64,000 nt of DNA from Cephalopachus bancanus (taxonomy: Eukaryota > Chordata > Mammalia > Primates > Tarsiidae). Position 1 is the stretch's first letter. The number at the start of each line of letters is the position of its first letter. A program made the translations under genes and the position numbers. Below, piece after piece: positions 36,276-49,135 of the stretch. Below the pieces are notes generated by a model. The model saw only the letters and a list, made by a program, of their open reading frames with translations. It did no database searches and was not told the origin of the DNA. Location of the stretch: positions 2,232,001 to 2,296,000 of the forward strand of contig JAPVLO010000153.1 of the NCBI GenBank assembly GCA_027257055.1. Reading direction: 5' to 3'.

Positions 36276-36592
36276 TTTATTTATTTATTTATTTATTTAT
36301 TTATCTATTTATTGAGTTGGAGTCTCACTGTGTCGCCCAGATTGGAGTGCAGCGGCACGTTCCTGGCCACCTCAGCCTCGACCTACTGGGCTCCGGCGAT
36401 CCTTCCGCCTCAGCCTTCCAAGTAGCTGGAACTACAGGCGCGTGCTACCACGCCTGACTAATTTTTTGGTTTTATTGTAGAGATGAAGTCTCGCCAAGTT
36501 GCCCAGGCGGGTCTCAAACCCTCAGGCTCAGGCAGTCCTCTCACCTCGGCCTCCCAAATCGCGGGATTACAGGCCGAGCCACCGAGCCTGGC
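36276..36592 (-). mobile_element. Alu (-) with (TTTA)n tail, TSD GCAAATAT
   Basis: The tail has expanded to about nine TTTA units (36276-36313). GCAAATAT lies on both sides. Confidence 0.9.
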
Positions 36593-36688
36593 GCAAATAT
36601 CTTATTTAGTGACCACTATGTGTCAGAAGCTATTCTAGGCCCAGTAACTATCCTTGCAAGACACGACAGACAAGGACGCTGCTTTGAC

Positions 36689-36987
36689 AGATTTCTTTTT
36701 TTTTTTTTTTTTTTTTGAGTTGGAGTCTCACTCTGTCACCCAGACTGGAGTGCAGTGGCCGCTCCCAGCCACCGCAGCCTCGCCTGCTGGGCTCTGGCGA
36801 TCCTTCCGCCTCAGCCTTCCAAGTAGCCAGAATTACAGGCATGTGCTACCACGTCCGGCTGATTTTTTGATTTATTGTAGAGATGAGGTCTCGCTGCCCA
36901 GGCGGGTCTCGAGCCTGTGGGCTCAGGTAATCCACTCACCTCAGCCTCCCAAAGGCGCGGGATTACAGGCTGAACCACCGAGCCCAG
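36689..36987 (-). mobile_element. Alu (-) with TSD GACAGATTTC
   Basis: Young type with a T-tract of about 23 bases. Confidence 0.92.
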
Positions 36988-37239
36988 CGACAGATTTCAT
37001 ATTTGCATGCACTGTATGTATGTGAGAGGTGACATAATAAACAATTCTAGATAGTGATAAGTGTGTAAAGACAAAGATATGAGCATTATAGCTGGGGTGG
37101 GGGGAGGGGTGGGACCTTCTTTAGAAAGATGGTTAAGAAAGTTGAATGATAGGTAGACATTCTGACATTCTTTAAAGTCTTAAAAGACACAAGAATGCTT
37201 TACCTGAGTGACTCTCCATTCAGCTCTCCACTCCGCCCA

Positions 37240-37495
37240 CTTTGGCTATGACCTACCTGCTGGCTCAGGCGATCATCCTGCCTCAGCCTTCCAAACCGCT
37301 GGGACTACAGATGCACGCCATGACGCCTGGCTATCTGTCTGTCTGTCTATCAATTCACTCATTTATTTATTTCAGAGGCAAGGTCTTCCCATGTAGCCCA
37401 GACTGGGGTTTACTTATTTATTTTAGAGACAAGGTCTTTTGTTGCCCAGACTGGTCTCAAAATGCTGGGATTATAGACATTAGCCCCCATGCCTG
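37240..37495 (-). mobile_element. Old, rearranged Alu (-) fragment
   Basis: Pieces of the Alu right and left arms around a CTGT/TTTA microsatellite at 37335-37370, with two overlapping copies of the GACAAGGTCTT region. Confidence 0.65.
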
Positions 37496-37643
37496 TCCAT
37501 TCAACCCCTTGAGTTTTGGGTTGGTAGCAAAATGTAACCTTTGGCTGTGATTAGTTGAAACTTTCCTTTGTAATACCATAAATTCATGTAAGAAGATCAA
37601 AGTAATACATTATAGAATTATTTTACTTAAGAATTTATTTCAA

Positions 37644-37935
37644 GCCGGGCTCGGTGGCTCAGCCTGTAATCGCGCGCCTTTGGGAGGCTGAGGTGAATGG
37701 ATTGCCTGAGCCCACAGGTTCGAGACCCGCCTGGGCAGGCGAGACTTCATCTCTACAATAAATCAAAACTTAGCCGGGCGTGGTAGCGCATGCCTGTAGT
37801 TCCAGCTACTTGGAAGGCTGAGGTGGAAGGATCGCCAGAGCCCAGCAGGTAGAAGGTGTGGTGGCCGGTAGCGGCCACTGCTCTCCAGTCTGGGGGACAG
37901 TGAGACTCCCAACTCAAAAAAAAAAAAAAAAAAAA
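37644..37935 (+). mobile_element. Alu (+) with TSD TTATTTCAA-like flanks
   Basis: Young type with a 19-base A-tail. The flank after the tail is TTGTTTCAA. Confidence 0.89.
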
Positions 37936-38010
37936 CTTGTTTCAAAGAAAGAGCTTTCTTTCACATGAATACATGTGGATTATATTTAGCTTTTTTAAAA
38001 CAAAGGATCA

Positions 38011-38296
38011 GCCGGGCTCAGTGGCTCAGCCTGTAATCCCACGCTTTGGGAGGCTGAGGTGAGTGGATTGCCTGAGCCCGTGGATTCGAGACCTCTGGGC
38101 AACTTGGCGAGACCTCATCTCTACAATAAATCAAAAAATTAGCCGGGCATGGTAGCACATGTTTGTCGTTCCAGCTACTTGGAAGGCTGAGGCGGAAAGA
38201 TCGCCGGAGCCCAGCAGGTCGAGGCTGTGGTGGCCGGGAGTGGCCACTGCACTCCAGTCTGGGTGACAGAATGAGACTCCAACTCAAAAAAAAAAA
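38011..38296 (+). mobile_element. Alu (+) with TSD AAAGGATCA
   Basis: Young type, complete. Confidence 0.91.
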
Positions 38297-39354
38297 GGAT
38301 CATAATCTTGGATCCTAGTCTAAGAGAAGCACAGGGAAGAGACTGAATAACCTCAGGAACTGAGAATGGAAGTAGTTAAACAAAAGCTTCCTTGTAGAGT
38401 AAGTAGAGAGATGTTTTGACATGAAAAATTCCGAGAAAATGGTTCTCATGTACACAAGTTTGTAGACTAGTCATGGATTGAGATCAAAATATGTTTATTT
38501 TTGTGTTCATTATATGGTGAGAGTATACCCTGGTGCTCCAAGATAAAGACTTGACCTGACCCATGTATTTTTAGATTACTGTCAGATAATAAAAAAGATC
38601 TCCATCATGATTAGTTGTAAAAACAGTTTTGTTTAAATAAGTAAAATGTCCAGTCCTATGTAATAGTTGAAACTTAAAGTTGACCTAACCTTAACTCCCA
38701 ACTTGGGCCTGCTCTGGACTGGAAGCTGGCAGTGGAGGGGGCATGATTCCTCTGATTTCAGCTTGCTCCTCATACCTTGTATGTTTCTGTGGCTTGTGAG
38801 TTTCAATTTCACTCCTCAGTGGGATTAAAGGATAGATAGGAGGAAAGAAAGGTGAGGGGATAGGGTGGTCCTTCCTCGGCTGGGTAGCGTCACAATCCCT
38901 GGACCCAGCAAATAATTAAGCTGACTTTTTTCTCTCTTGGGTCCTTATATGACCTCTTTGGAGTTTTATTGGGGTACCTCACCTGTAGTTCCCTTGTATC
39001 TATCTGGTGGATCCATCTTAATTCAAAATATTCTTTTGTAATTCCTTCCTAGCCCCTAGTCTCCAATCTCTTCATCCTGAGCTTTTCTTTATTTTTGGCA
39101 GGATCAAAATTATTCCATGCTGGCTCTCTTTGCTGAGTGTCCCACATCTGGTCCTCAGGAAACATTTCCACATCCTTGGCCTAAACTCAGGTGTAGAGAG
39201 ATCTCATGGCAGCAGCCCTCTCCTGGCTCCCCACCAAAACAGTTGTAGAAGACATATTCCAATTTCCTCAGTGTTCTTTCCCTTGGACCCCTTCTGTATC
39301 CATGATTTGGCTAAAGATTCTCAAAACTGTGACCAGGTTCTTGGATACATTTCG

Positions 39355-39401
<47 letters not shown>

Positions 39402-39559
39402 GGTAGTTTTCCTGAAGCAGGAAGAATTTATGTAGCTCTGCAAGTACACATCTAGCAAATGTAAAAGTATTTTCTTTGCCTTCAGAAATGCTTAAAATTA
39501 TTTGAACTCCTGAGTATTATTATATGGCTAAAATTAATAAGTACTTTATAGGGAAGATT
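38297..39559. other. Intergenic, no gene seen, with (GT)n
   Basis: 1.3 kb of unique-looking sequence apart from a GT microsatellite at 39356-39398. Confidence 0.45.
39356..39398. repeat. (GT)n microsatellite
   Basis: About 21 uninterrupted GT units, long enough to be polymorphic. Confidence 0.97.
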
Positions 39560-39844
39560 TTTTTTTTGAGTTGGAGTCTTATTCTGTAGCCCAGGCTGGA
39601 GTACAGTGGCACGCTCACTGCCACTGCAGCCTCGACCTGCTGGGCTCAGGCAATCTTTGCCTCAGCCTTCCAAGTAGCTGGAACTACAGGTACACGCTAC
39701 CACACCTGGCTTTTTTTGATTTATTGTAGGGACAAGGTCTCACCAAGTTACCCAGACTGGTCTCGAACTCCAGAGCTTAGGCAGTCCTCTCGCCTCTACC
39801 TCTCAAAGTGCTGGGATTACAGGCTTGAGCCACCGCGCCCAGCC
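39560..39844 (-). mobile_element. Alu (-), older copy
   Basis: Ends CCACCGCGCCCAGCC, the common ancestral form. Confidence 0.88.
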
Positions 39845-39871
39845 AGTACGTTATTTTCATTTTTATTCTAT

Positions 39872-40166
39872 TTATTTATTTATTTGAGTCAGAGTCTCAC
39901 TCTGTTGCCCAGGCTGGTATGCAGTGGCACACTCACAGCCACCACAGCCTTGACCTGCTGGGCTCAGGCAGTCCTTCGATTTTAGCCTTCCAAGTAGCTG
40001 AAACTGTAGGCACGCGCCACTATACTCAGCTAATTTTTTTATTTATTGTAGAGATGAGGTCTCATCAAGTTGCCCAGGCTGGTCTCGAACCCATCGGCTC
40101 AGGCAATCCTCTTACCTTGGCCTCCCAAAGTGCTGGGATTATAGGCATGAGCTACCACGCCCAGCC
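39872..40166 (-). mobile_element. Alu (-), older copy with (TTTA)n tail
   Basis: Full dimer after TTTATTTATTTATTTG, 30 bases from the previous Alu. Confidence 0.87.
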
Positions 40167-40219
40167 CAAGGGTAAGTTATTTTTTAAAAAGACAACTGGT
40201 AAGTCAGAAAGCAGGAGAG

Positions 40220-40499
40220 TCGGACTTGGTGGCTCAGCCTGAAATCCCGCGCCTTTGGGAGGCTGAGGTGAGTGGATTGCCCGAGCCCGCGGGTTCATGG
40301 GCAACTTGGCGAGACCTCATCTCTACAATAAATCAAAAAAATTAGCCGGGCGTGGTAGCGCGCGCCTGTAGTTCCAGCTACTTGGAAGGCTGAGGCAGAA
40401 GGCTCGCCGGAGCCCAGCAGGTCGAGGCTGCGGGAGCAGCCACTGCACTCCAGTCTGGGCGACAGAGTGAGACTCCAACTCAAAAAAAAAAAAAAAAAG
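40220..40499 (+). mobile_element. Alu (+) with TSD AAAGCAGGAGA
   Basis: Young type with two internal deletions (after GGGTTCATGGG and in GGCTGCGGGAGC). Confidence 0.91.
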
Positions 40500-40752
40500 A
40501 AAGAAAGAAAGCAGGAGAAAAGTCCAGCTTCTTTAAATTAGGGCAGATGTTAGAGGTGGTTGAGGAGAAAGAAGTCAGGTGGCAAATGGAACGGGACCAC
40601 CTCCAGTGACTGGAAAGACATAGTAGTATGTGCTTCAATCACCTCAGAATGGAAAACATGAGGTTAGGGCAGAAACTAGTGTTGTTGGGATGCATCCCTT
40701 TAATAAATAAAGGTATTGTACAATGAAAGATTACTTTTGTAACAAATTTGTC

Positions 40753-41041
40753 TTTTTTTTTTTTCTGAGTCGGAGTTTCACTCTGTCACTCGGACTGGAG
40801 TGCAGTGGCCATTCCCGGCCACCACAGCCTCGACCTGCTGGGCTCCAGCGATCCTGCTTCAGCCTTCCAAGTAGCCGAATCTACAGGCGCGCGCTACCAC
40901 ACCCGGCTAATTTTTTTGATTTATTGTAGATATGAGGTCTCGCCAAGTTGCCCAGACGGGTCATGAACCCGCGGGCTCAGGCAATTCACTCACCTCAGCC
41001 TCCCAAAGCGCGGTATTACAGGCCGAGCCACCAAGCCCGGC
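40753..41041 (-). mobile_element. Alu (-) with TSD AACAAATTTGTCTTT
   Basis: The second copy has a single change (AACAAATTTATCTTT). Confidence 0.92.
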
Positions 41042-41593
41042 AACAAATTTATCTTTATCAAATAGAATCTATACTCACTTATGGCATGAATGCAGAGCCA
41101 CAGTCCTAATCACACACTATGAACTGAGATCTAAGACACCATTCGCATATATAATTTTAGTATTGGATCAATGCAGTAATAGCAAACGTTTTTCAATAAT
41201 TTTGACTAGATCAAATCTGCCCTTTCATGATCTGCTCCACACAAGAAAGTTCTATAAGAGCACACATTTTATGCAGCAAATCCTCAAAAACTTTTAAATT
41301 TTTGAATAAATTTAAATTTTAATGTTTTAAAATTTGAATACATTTTATATTTATCAAAGAGGCAACTCTTGGGGTATGAATAGATAAACTACCAGAAGAG
41401 TTAAAGCCAGTATCACATGCTGCCTTCAGGTATTTTTCAATATCTTGAGCTCCAACCAATGTTAAAAAATTTGTCATGCAAGCATAGACAGGCATTTAGT
41501 ACTTGCAAAAATAAGAAAAGCCTCAGTTATTGGACTAAAACATATTGTAAATACCAGAAATAACATGCAGGGTTTAAAATATAAACATCCAAG
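41042..41593. other. Intergenic, no gene seen
   Basis: AT-rich, with a TTTAAATTT-rich patch at about 41293-41350. Confidence 0.35.
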
Positions 41594-41875
41594 CTGGGCT
41601 CGATGGCTTAGCCTGTAATCCCACGCCTTTGGGAGGCTGAGGTGAGTGGATTGCCTGAGCCCGCGGGTTCGAGACCCGCCTGGGCAGGCGAGATCTCATC
41701 ACAATAAATCTAAAATTAGCCGGGCATGGTAGTGCGCGCCTGTAGTTCCAGCTACTTGGAAGGCTGAGGCGGAAGGATCACTGGAGCCCAGCAGGTCGAG
41801 GCTGCGGTGGCCGGTGGCCAGGAGCGGCCACTGCACTCCAGTCTGGGCGACAGAGTGAGACTCCAACTCAAAAAA

Positions 41876-41915
<40 letters not shown>

Positions 41916-41917
41916 TA
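41594..41917 (+). mobile_element. Alu (+) with A-tail and (TA)n, TSD TATAAACATCCA
   Basis: Young type. The tail of about 23 A runs into about 12 TA units (41894-41917). The second target copy reads TATAAACATTCA. Confidence 0.92.
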
Positions 41918-42474
41918 AACATTCAATAAAAATAGTTGGTCAGGGTTGATTGGTGAGGATTCAATGGGGAGATAGAAACAACATAGTAGTTTGAACATGA
42001 AAGGTTTAATATGAGGGATTGGGGTCATGAGGGGATGGCTACTAAAAGTTAAATATAACTCTGTAGAATATAGAGATAGCAGAAATAAGGAGCAGCCACT
42101 ACCCTTAGAGCTGAGAGAGAGCACCCAAAGAAGAGACCTCCTCATCCCTAGGGCTGAGATCTAGATGTTGTTGGAGAAAGTGCAGCATAGCTCACTAGAT
42201 GAGGTGTATTGCCTCTGGGACATGCTGGAAAATAACCTGCAGGAGAACCAGTGGCACTGGGGAGGTGCCTTGTCAGTAGTATTCTGCTGTGAAGCTGCCT
42301 GAAGGGGTTCTTGGGGAAGCTTCTGATCATGAAGTGCCTCTGGTCAGTATACATGGCAGAAGCCTGGTGCTAGAGAAGCCACCCACATTGCAGGAGCCTG
42401 TCCCTGGAGGAAGGATTGGTCGCTTTCTGAAGTTTACCAAGTATCATTTTAATACAGCATAAAGCTTGCTATAG

Positions 42475-43445
42475 TTTGTGTCCCTTTGTCTTAATCTGTT
42501 TTGTGCTGCAATAACAGAGACTGGGTAATTTACAAAGAACAGAAGTGTATTCTCTTACACTTCTGGAGGCTGGAAAGTTCAGGATGAAGATGCAGGCATC
42601 TGGTGTGTGCTTTCTCACTGCGCCCTCACATGGCAGAAGGCAGAAGGGCAAGAGAGGCAAAAGGTTCTGGTTTTTTTTTTTTTAGTCCGGGTCTCTGTCG
42701 CCCAGGCTGGAGTGCAGTGGCGTGATCCTGACTTACCACAGCCTCAACCTCCCGGACTCAAGTGATCCTCCCACCTCAACCTCCTGAGAAGCTGGGACTA
42801 CAGGTGCATGCCACCATGCCTGGCTAATTTTATTTTTTATAGAGACAAGGTCTTGCTATGCTGCCTAGGCTGGTCTTGAAATCCTGTGCACAGTGTTCCT
42901 CCTGCCTCAGCTTCCCAAAGTGTTGGGATTACAGGCATGAGTCACCACGCCGGGCTAGGTCCCATGTCTTAATACTATTACCATAGCAGTCAAATTTCAA
43001 CATGAGTTTTGGTGGGGACTGACATTCAAACCATAGCATCCTCCAAAATGTAATGTTTAATGCAATAGTATTAAGAGATGGGGCCTTCAGGATATGGGAG
43101 GTCATGAGGGCTCCTCCCCATGAGTGACAATGAGGCCTTTATGAAAGAGGCTTCACACAGTATTTGGTCCTGTTTGCCCTAACGCCTTCCACTGTATGAG
43201 GAAATAACATTCTTTTCCTTTTGCCTTTGTGCCCCTTCCATCATATAAGGACACAACATGTAAGGCACCATCTTGGAAGCAGAAACTGGGCCCTCACCAG
43301 ACACCAAGTCTGCCAGCACCTTGATCTTGGTCTTTCCAGCCTTCGGAACTATGAGAAATAAACTTGTAGTTTATAAGCTACCTAGAGTTCATGGTATTCT
43401 GTTATAGCTGCTCAAACAGACTAAGACAGGATGATTCTACTATAC
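42475..43445 (+). mobile_element. Old LTR-type repeats (MLT1-like) split by an Alu
   Basis: Left part holds CTTAATCTGTTTTGTGCTGC and AGACTGGGTAATTTACAAAG. The right part (43030-43440) has the MLT1 pattern: CACCTTGATCTTGG, AGAAATAAACTTGTAG, and GCTCAAACAGACTAAGACAGG at the end. They may be two abutting elements. Confidence 0.6.
42672..42957 (-). mobile_element. Alu (-) of standard primate type
   Basis: Lacks the window's special consensus and instead reads CCTCAACCTCCCGGACTC and TTTTTTATAGAGACAAGG, an older shared subfamily. Confidence 0.88.
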
Positions 43446-43554
43446 CATGCACTTCACTTGTCTCAATGGCTAATTAGTAAGCTGATTAATCTGCTCACAG
43501 ATAGCAAAAAATTGTTGAAAATTGGTTTGCCAGTGATCAAAAATATAACTGTCA

Positions 43555-43918
<364 letters not shown>

Positions 43919-44434
43919 AAGTCCTTACAACATCAATAAGGGTAACTGATCTCAAACCAGGCAAAGCGGAGACCAAAGAGAGGCCCAAACTTTACCTGTA
44001 TGATGACCACTTGTATACCTAATTCTGAATTGTACCCTGCATCTTTAAAATAAAAAATAAAATAATAATAATATCTATGAAAAAAAGTCCTTTAAAAAAA
44101 CAAAGAGCATCTTACTTTTGTTTTCTTAAGGAAACACCTTTCTATAGTTTGTAAGAACTAACCAAAGAGGAAAGTAAGGAATCTTTAATACTAAGCTGGC
44201 AGGCTAGGGCAACTGTTTAAGATCAACTGTAGTGCTTTAGAACACAGCCTCACATAGCCTAGTTAGTTACTTGAGAAGGCTGACACAAATGGATCTGGAC
44301 CTGAAACTAGACCCAATTACTAAGTGGAACATTTGGGAAACATTGAACCAACATTACCATTTCTAAACATGTATTCTACACAAGCACTATCACAGAAAAG
44401 CAGAGTCTTATGCCCATGGACATTTGTTGTATTA

Positions 44435-45138
44435 TTTGTAATAAAAGAAAGTAGACACAACTAAATCCTTTAAGTAGAGGCTGAGTTAAATAAATTACAG
44501 TACACTCTCACAATGGAATAGTGACGCAGCTGTTAAACCAACAAAAACATCCAAGGTTTTACTATAAAGCTACAGTAGTCAAGACAAAGTTATATTGGGG
44601 TTAGAACAGACATATAGATAAATGAAACAGAGTTCAGAAATAGGCTCACACAAATAAGGGCAATTGATTTTTAAACAAAGACACCAAGATAATTCAACCA
44701 TGAAAGAAGAATCTTTTCAACAAATGGTGCTAGAACAATTGGACATCAATATGCAAAAAATGAAATAAAATACAAAGAATCTCTGCATGGAACTGCAGGT
44801 AAACAGAAAAACAATTTTTTTTTTTAATTAAAAGAATCTCAAACCTTGCCTGGTATCAGTAAGTCAAGGTGGATCAAAGACCTTAATGTAAAACCTAAAA
44901 CTATAAAACTCCATGAGGAAAAACAGGAGAAAATCCTTGTGACCTTGGATTAGGCAAAAATTCCTTAGACATAAAAAACACAATCTATTTTTCAAAAAAT
45001 GATAGATTGAGCTTTAGCAAAACTAAACCTTCTGTTCTTGAAAAGCCAGCGAAGAAAAAGATGAGACAGGTTTGGAGAAAATATATAATAAATGACTTGT
45101 ATTCAGAAGAACTAAATAATTAAAATACTTCCCAACTG
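44435..45138 (+). mobile_element. Old L1 (L1M-type) ORF2 3' part, 5' piece
   Basis: Sense-strand L1 landmarks: CTACAGTAGTCAAGACAAAG, ACATATAGATAAATGAAACAG, AACAAATGGTGCTAGAACAA and TGGATCAAAGACCTTAATGT. The reading frame is broken. Confidence 0.8.
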
Positions 45139-46020
45139 GAGTGTAGTGATGTGATTATTACTCACTACAGGTGTGTGCCACCACACCTGGCTAATTTATT
45201 TATTTATTTTTTTATGAGTTGGAGTCTCACTCTGTCGCCCAGTCTGGAGTACAGTGGCACACTCCTTGCCACCGCAGCTTCGACCTGCTGGGCTCTGATG
45301 ATCCTTTGCCTCAGCCTTCCAAGTAGCCAGAACGACAGGCACGCGCTACCATGCCCGGCTAATTTTTGATTTATTATAGAGATGAGGTCTCGCCAAGTTG
45401 CCCAGGTGGGTCTTGAACCCATGGGCTCAGGCAATCCACTCGCCTTGGCCTCCCAAAGTGCTGGGATTACAAACTGAGCCACCGAGCCTGGTCATTTTTT
45501 TTTTTAAGCAGGATTTATTAAGAGGACAGAAAAGCTCCCACAGTGGAAGAGGACCCAAAGGGGTTGCCCTAATTTTTTTTATTTTTAAGTTTTTGCAGAG
45601 ACAGGCTCTTACTATGTTGTCCAGACTAATCTTTTTTTTTTTTTTGAGTTGGAGTCTCTGTCACCCAGACTGGAGTGCAGTGGCCGCTCCCGGCCACCGC
45701 AACCTCAACCTGCTGGGCTCCAGCAATCCTTCCACCTCAGCCTTCCAAGTAGCTGGAACTACAGGCGCGCACTACCACGCCCAGCTAATTTTTTGATTTA
45801 TTGTAGAAATGAGGTTTCTTCAAGTTGCCCAGGCGGGTCTCAAACCCGCAGGCTCAGGCAATCCACTCACCTCAGCCTCACAAGGCGCGGGATTACAGGC
45901 TGAGCCACTGAGCCCGGCTTTGTCCAGACTAATCTTAAACTCCTGGCCACAAGCAGTCCTCCTGCCTCGGCCTCCCAAAGCCCTGGGGATACAGATGTGA
46001 GCCACTTCACCTGGCCCCCA
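45139..46020 (-). mobile_element. Cluster of four Alu pieces (-) inserted in L1
   Basis: Old Alu remnant 45139-45197; young Alu 45204-45494; old Alu 45570-46016, itself split by a young Alu 45632-45918 with TSD TTGTCCAGACTAATCTT. Confidence 0.85.
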
Positions 46021-46830
46021 AGTTTTTTTTAAAGGACAAAATATTTGAACAGATGGTGCATCAAAGAATAAATATACATGGCAAATAAACACATGGAAAG
46101 ATACTCAACATCATTAGTAATTAGAGAAATGTAAACTGAAACCACAATGCAATAACAGCACTATACTACTAGAATGACTAAAATATAAAATAAACAAAAA
46201 ATGACAACACAAGTCACAGTGAGGAAGAATGAGAATACTCATTCTTTGCTGGTGAAAATGCAAAATGATACAGCCACTTTGAAAAAAATTTTGCTTTTTC
46301 TTATAAAGCTAGCCATACATCTACTGTACAACCCTGACATTCCCACTATTAAGTAAATTTACTCAAGAAAAATTAGGACACAGAGACCTGTATGTGAATA
46401 TTTATAGCAGATAATTCCTGCTCCAAGAACTAGAAACAATCAAAACATTATAACTAGAGAATGGATAAACAAATTTTGGTATATGCATACATTGGAATAG
46501 TACTCGTCAACAAAAGCAATTAACTGATATCTGCAGCCCAACATGGGTGAGTCACAAAGGATTATGCTAAGTGAAATGAGCTGGATTCAAAAGGCTGCAT
46601 GCTGTTTGATTCTCTTTATGTGACATTCTGAAAAAGACAAAATTATAGGGACCAAAATCAAAAGGACATAAGGAAACATTTTGAGGCGATGGAGCTATTC
46701 CATATCTTTATTGTGGTGGTAACTATACAACTCTATACCTTTTTCAAAACTCATGGAACTCTCCACCTAAAAAGAATAAATTTTACTGTATGTAAGTTAT
46801 ACTTCAATAAAACTGTCTTGTAAGAGAAAG
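46021..46830 (+). mobile_element. Old L1 (L1M-type) 3' end, 3' piece
   Basis: Resumes the L1 on the other side of the Alus: GGAAAGATACTCAACATCAT, AGAGAATGGATAAACAAATT, GGAATAGTACTCGTCAACAA, then a 3' UTR ending TATACTTCAATAAAACTG. Confidence 0.82.
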
Positions 46831-47240
46831 AATAGGGGAACTTAAAAGACAATGGAGCAATAACTTAAAATTCTCAAGGAAACTCTTTCCAACTTAAAAC
46901 CCTATATCCAACCAAACTATACAATGTAAAGATAAAATAAAGATTTCCAGCACATGTGCTCTCAGAAAAGTATATTGCCCTGAGCCTTCCTCATAAAGTT
47001 ACTGGTAGGACACGTTTCTCTCCAAAACGAGGGAGAAAAAGAACAAAAATAAACAAACAAAAAGAAAACCATGGTATACAGGAAACAATAAATCCAATAC
47101 AAGAGAAAAGGAAAGAGAATCCCCAGGACAGTGGTGAAGGAGGACTCTTGGGTGACAACTCTGACATAAGTGTGGGAGACAAACAATTGAAGCAGGTAAG
47201 AAAACTCCAGGAGAGTCGTCTGCAAGTTCAAACTGATTAC
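46831..47240. other. Intergenic, no gene seen
   Basis: A- and AC-rich stretch. Open frames on both strands here lack recognisable features. Confidence 0.35.
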
Positions 47241-47868
47241 AAAAGCTCAACACATTTCATGATGTAGTTAAATTTGTTTTACTCTAGGTAAGATAAATAA
47301 TAGATACAAAGAATATGATAATTAAATTAGTAATTCCATGTACTTATTACATATGTGTCTTAATCTGGTCAGGCTGCTATAACAAGACACCTTAGACTGG
47401 GCATTTCAGTGTCTTAAGAGAAGAATTTAGACAACTGGTAGAGAGTTTGGGTTGAATAAGTGATAAATACATAGAAAACTAAGCAAGTAAAAAGCATGAT
47501 AAAGTATTACTTCTCAACAAAACAAAAAGTCTTTCAGTAAAGATCAATGATAACATATGTAATCCAATAAGGCACCTAGATGTTCTGTGTTAAAATTTCA
47601 GAGTTAAGTAATCTAGATCCATTTCAGTGAAAATAAAATATATTAGGACAAATTCCTAACACAAAGAAAGTAAAATTCTCATATAAAGCCAACTTAATTT
47701 CTGAAATTAAAAGCTCAACACATTTCATGATGTACTTGAATTTGTTTTACTCTAGGTAAGAGAAATAATAGATACAAAGAACATGATAATTAAATTAGTA
47801 ATTCCATGTATTTATTATATATGTGTCTTAATCTGGTCAGGCTGCTATAACAAAACACCTTAGACTGA
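47241..47868. repeat. Local duplication, two ~160-bp copies 468 bp apart
   Basis: 47241-47399 and 47709-47868 are nearly identical, both running from AAAAGCTCAACACATTTCATGATG to CACCTTAGACTG. Part of the copy is an older interspersed repeat (CTTAATCTGGTCAGGCTGC). Confidence 0.9.
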
Positions 47869-48185
47869 GTAATTAATAAATAACAGAATTTACTGATCAC
47901 AGTTCCAGAGGCTAGGAAATCCAAGATCAGGGCATCAACATGTTCAATGTCTGGTAAGGGCTCCTCTATTCTTCAAAGATGGTGCCTTATTACTATATCT
48001 TCACATAACAGAAGGGAAAAGCAGCTCTCTGGGGCCTTATAAAAATGAGGGCATTAAATCCCATTCACAAGAGCAAAGTTCTCATGACCTAATCACTTCT
48101 GCAGTATCCCACTTTTTAATATAATTAAGGGTTAGGCTTTAACATATGAATTGGGGGAGACACAAACAACCAGACCATAGCATTA
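47340..48185 (+). mobile_element. Old interspersed repeat of the CTGCTATAACAAAACACC type
   Basis: The second copy runs on into GACTGAGTAATTAATAAATAACAG, CACAGTTCCAGAGGCTAGG and AACATATGAATTGGGGGAG, a common mammalian repeat whose family name I will not assert. Confidence 0.5.
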
Positions 48186-48236
48186 TTCCTTATAGGAAAA
48201 GAAGAGGTGATGGATCTGTAACTCCTTCTTTAAATT

Positions 48237-48370
48237 TTTTAAACTTTATTTTGTAAAAACAGGGTCTTGCTATTTTACCCAGGCTGGTCTCAAACTCCTG
48301 GTCTCAAGCGATTCTTCCCTCTTGGCCTCCCAAAGTGATGGGATTACAGGTGTGAGCCACTGTGACCAGT
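48237..48370 (-). mobile_element. Old Alu left-arm fragment (-)
   Basis: Only the 5' monomer remains, ending CACTGTGACCAGT. Confidence 0.75.
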
Positions 48371-48471
48371 CTCTTTCTTTCTTTCTCTCTTTCTTTCTCT
48401 CTTTCTTTCTCTCTTTCTTTCTCTCTTTCTTTCTCTCTTTCTTTCCTTTCTTTCTTTCTTTCCTTTCTTTC

Positions 48472-48538
<67 letters not shown>

Positions 48539-48586
48539 TCCTCTCTCTCTTTCTTTCTTTCTTTCCTCTCTCTCTCTCTCTCTTTC

Positions 48587-48655
<69 letters not shown>

Positions 48656-48688
48656 CTTTCTTTTTCTTTCTTTCTTTCTTTCCTTTCG
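48371..48688. repeat. Long (TTTC)n/(TC)n polypyrimidine tract
   Basis: About 318 bases of nearly pure pyrimidine, mixed TTTC, CTCT and about 38 CT units at 48590-48652. It sits at the tail of the following reverse Alu. Confidence 0.97.
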
Positions 48689-48963
48689 AGTTGGAGTCTC
48701 ACTCTGTCACCCAGACTGGAGTGCAGTGGCAGCTCTCGGCCACTGCAGCCTTGACCTGCTGGACTCCAGTGATCCTTCCGCCTCAGCCTTCCAAGTAGCT
48801 GGAACTACAGGCGCGCGCTACCATGCCCGGCTGATTTTTTGATTTATTATAGAGATGAGGTCTCGCCAAGTTGCCCAGGCAGGTCTCAAATCTGCGGGCT
48901 CAGGCAATCCACTCATCTCAGCTTCCCAAAGCGTGGGATTACAGGCCGAGCCACCGAGTCCAG
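48689..48963 (-). mobile_element. Alu (-) with the polypyrimidine tract as tail
   Basis: Young type. Its tail lies in 48371-48688. Confidence 0.9.
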
Positions 48964-48965
48964 CT

Positions 48966-49135
48966 TTTTTTTTTTTTTTTTTTTTGAGTTGGAGTCTCAC
49001 TCTGTCACCCAGACTGGAGTTCAGGGGCCGCTTCCGGCCACCGCAACCTCGACCTGCTGGGCTCCGGCGATCCTTCCGCCTCAGCCTTCCAAGTAGCTGG
49101 AATTACAGGCATACGCTACCACGTGAGTCCGGCTT
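48966..49135 (-). mobile_element. Free Alu right arm (-)
   Basis: Ends at the linker side with GAGTCCGGCTTTTTT; no left monomer follows. Confidence 0.8.

Noticed and set aside
41699..42145. 148-residue minus-strand frame
   Set aside because: Runs through an Alu, its A-tail and the TA repeat (YIYIYI, FFFF).
48304..48798. Long Ser/Leu/Phe- and Lys/Glu/Arg-rich frames on both strands
   Set aside because: They are translations of the TTTC/CT microsatellite and its flanking Alus.
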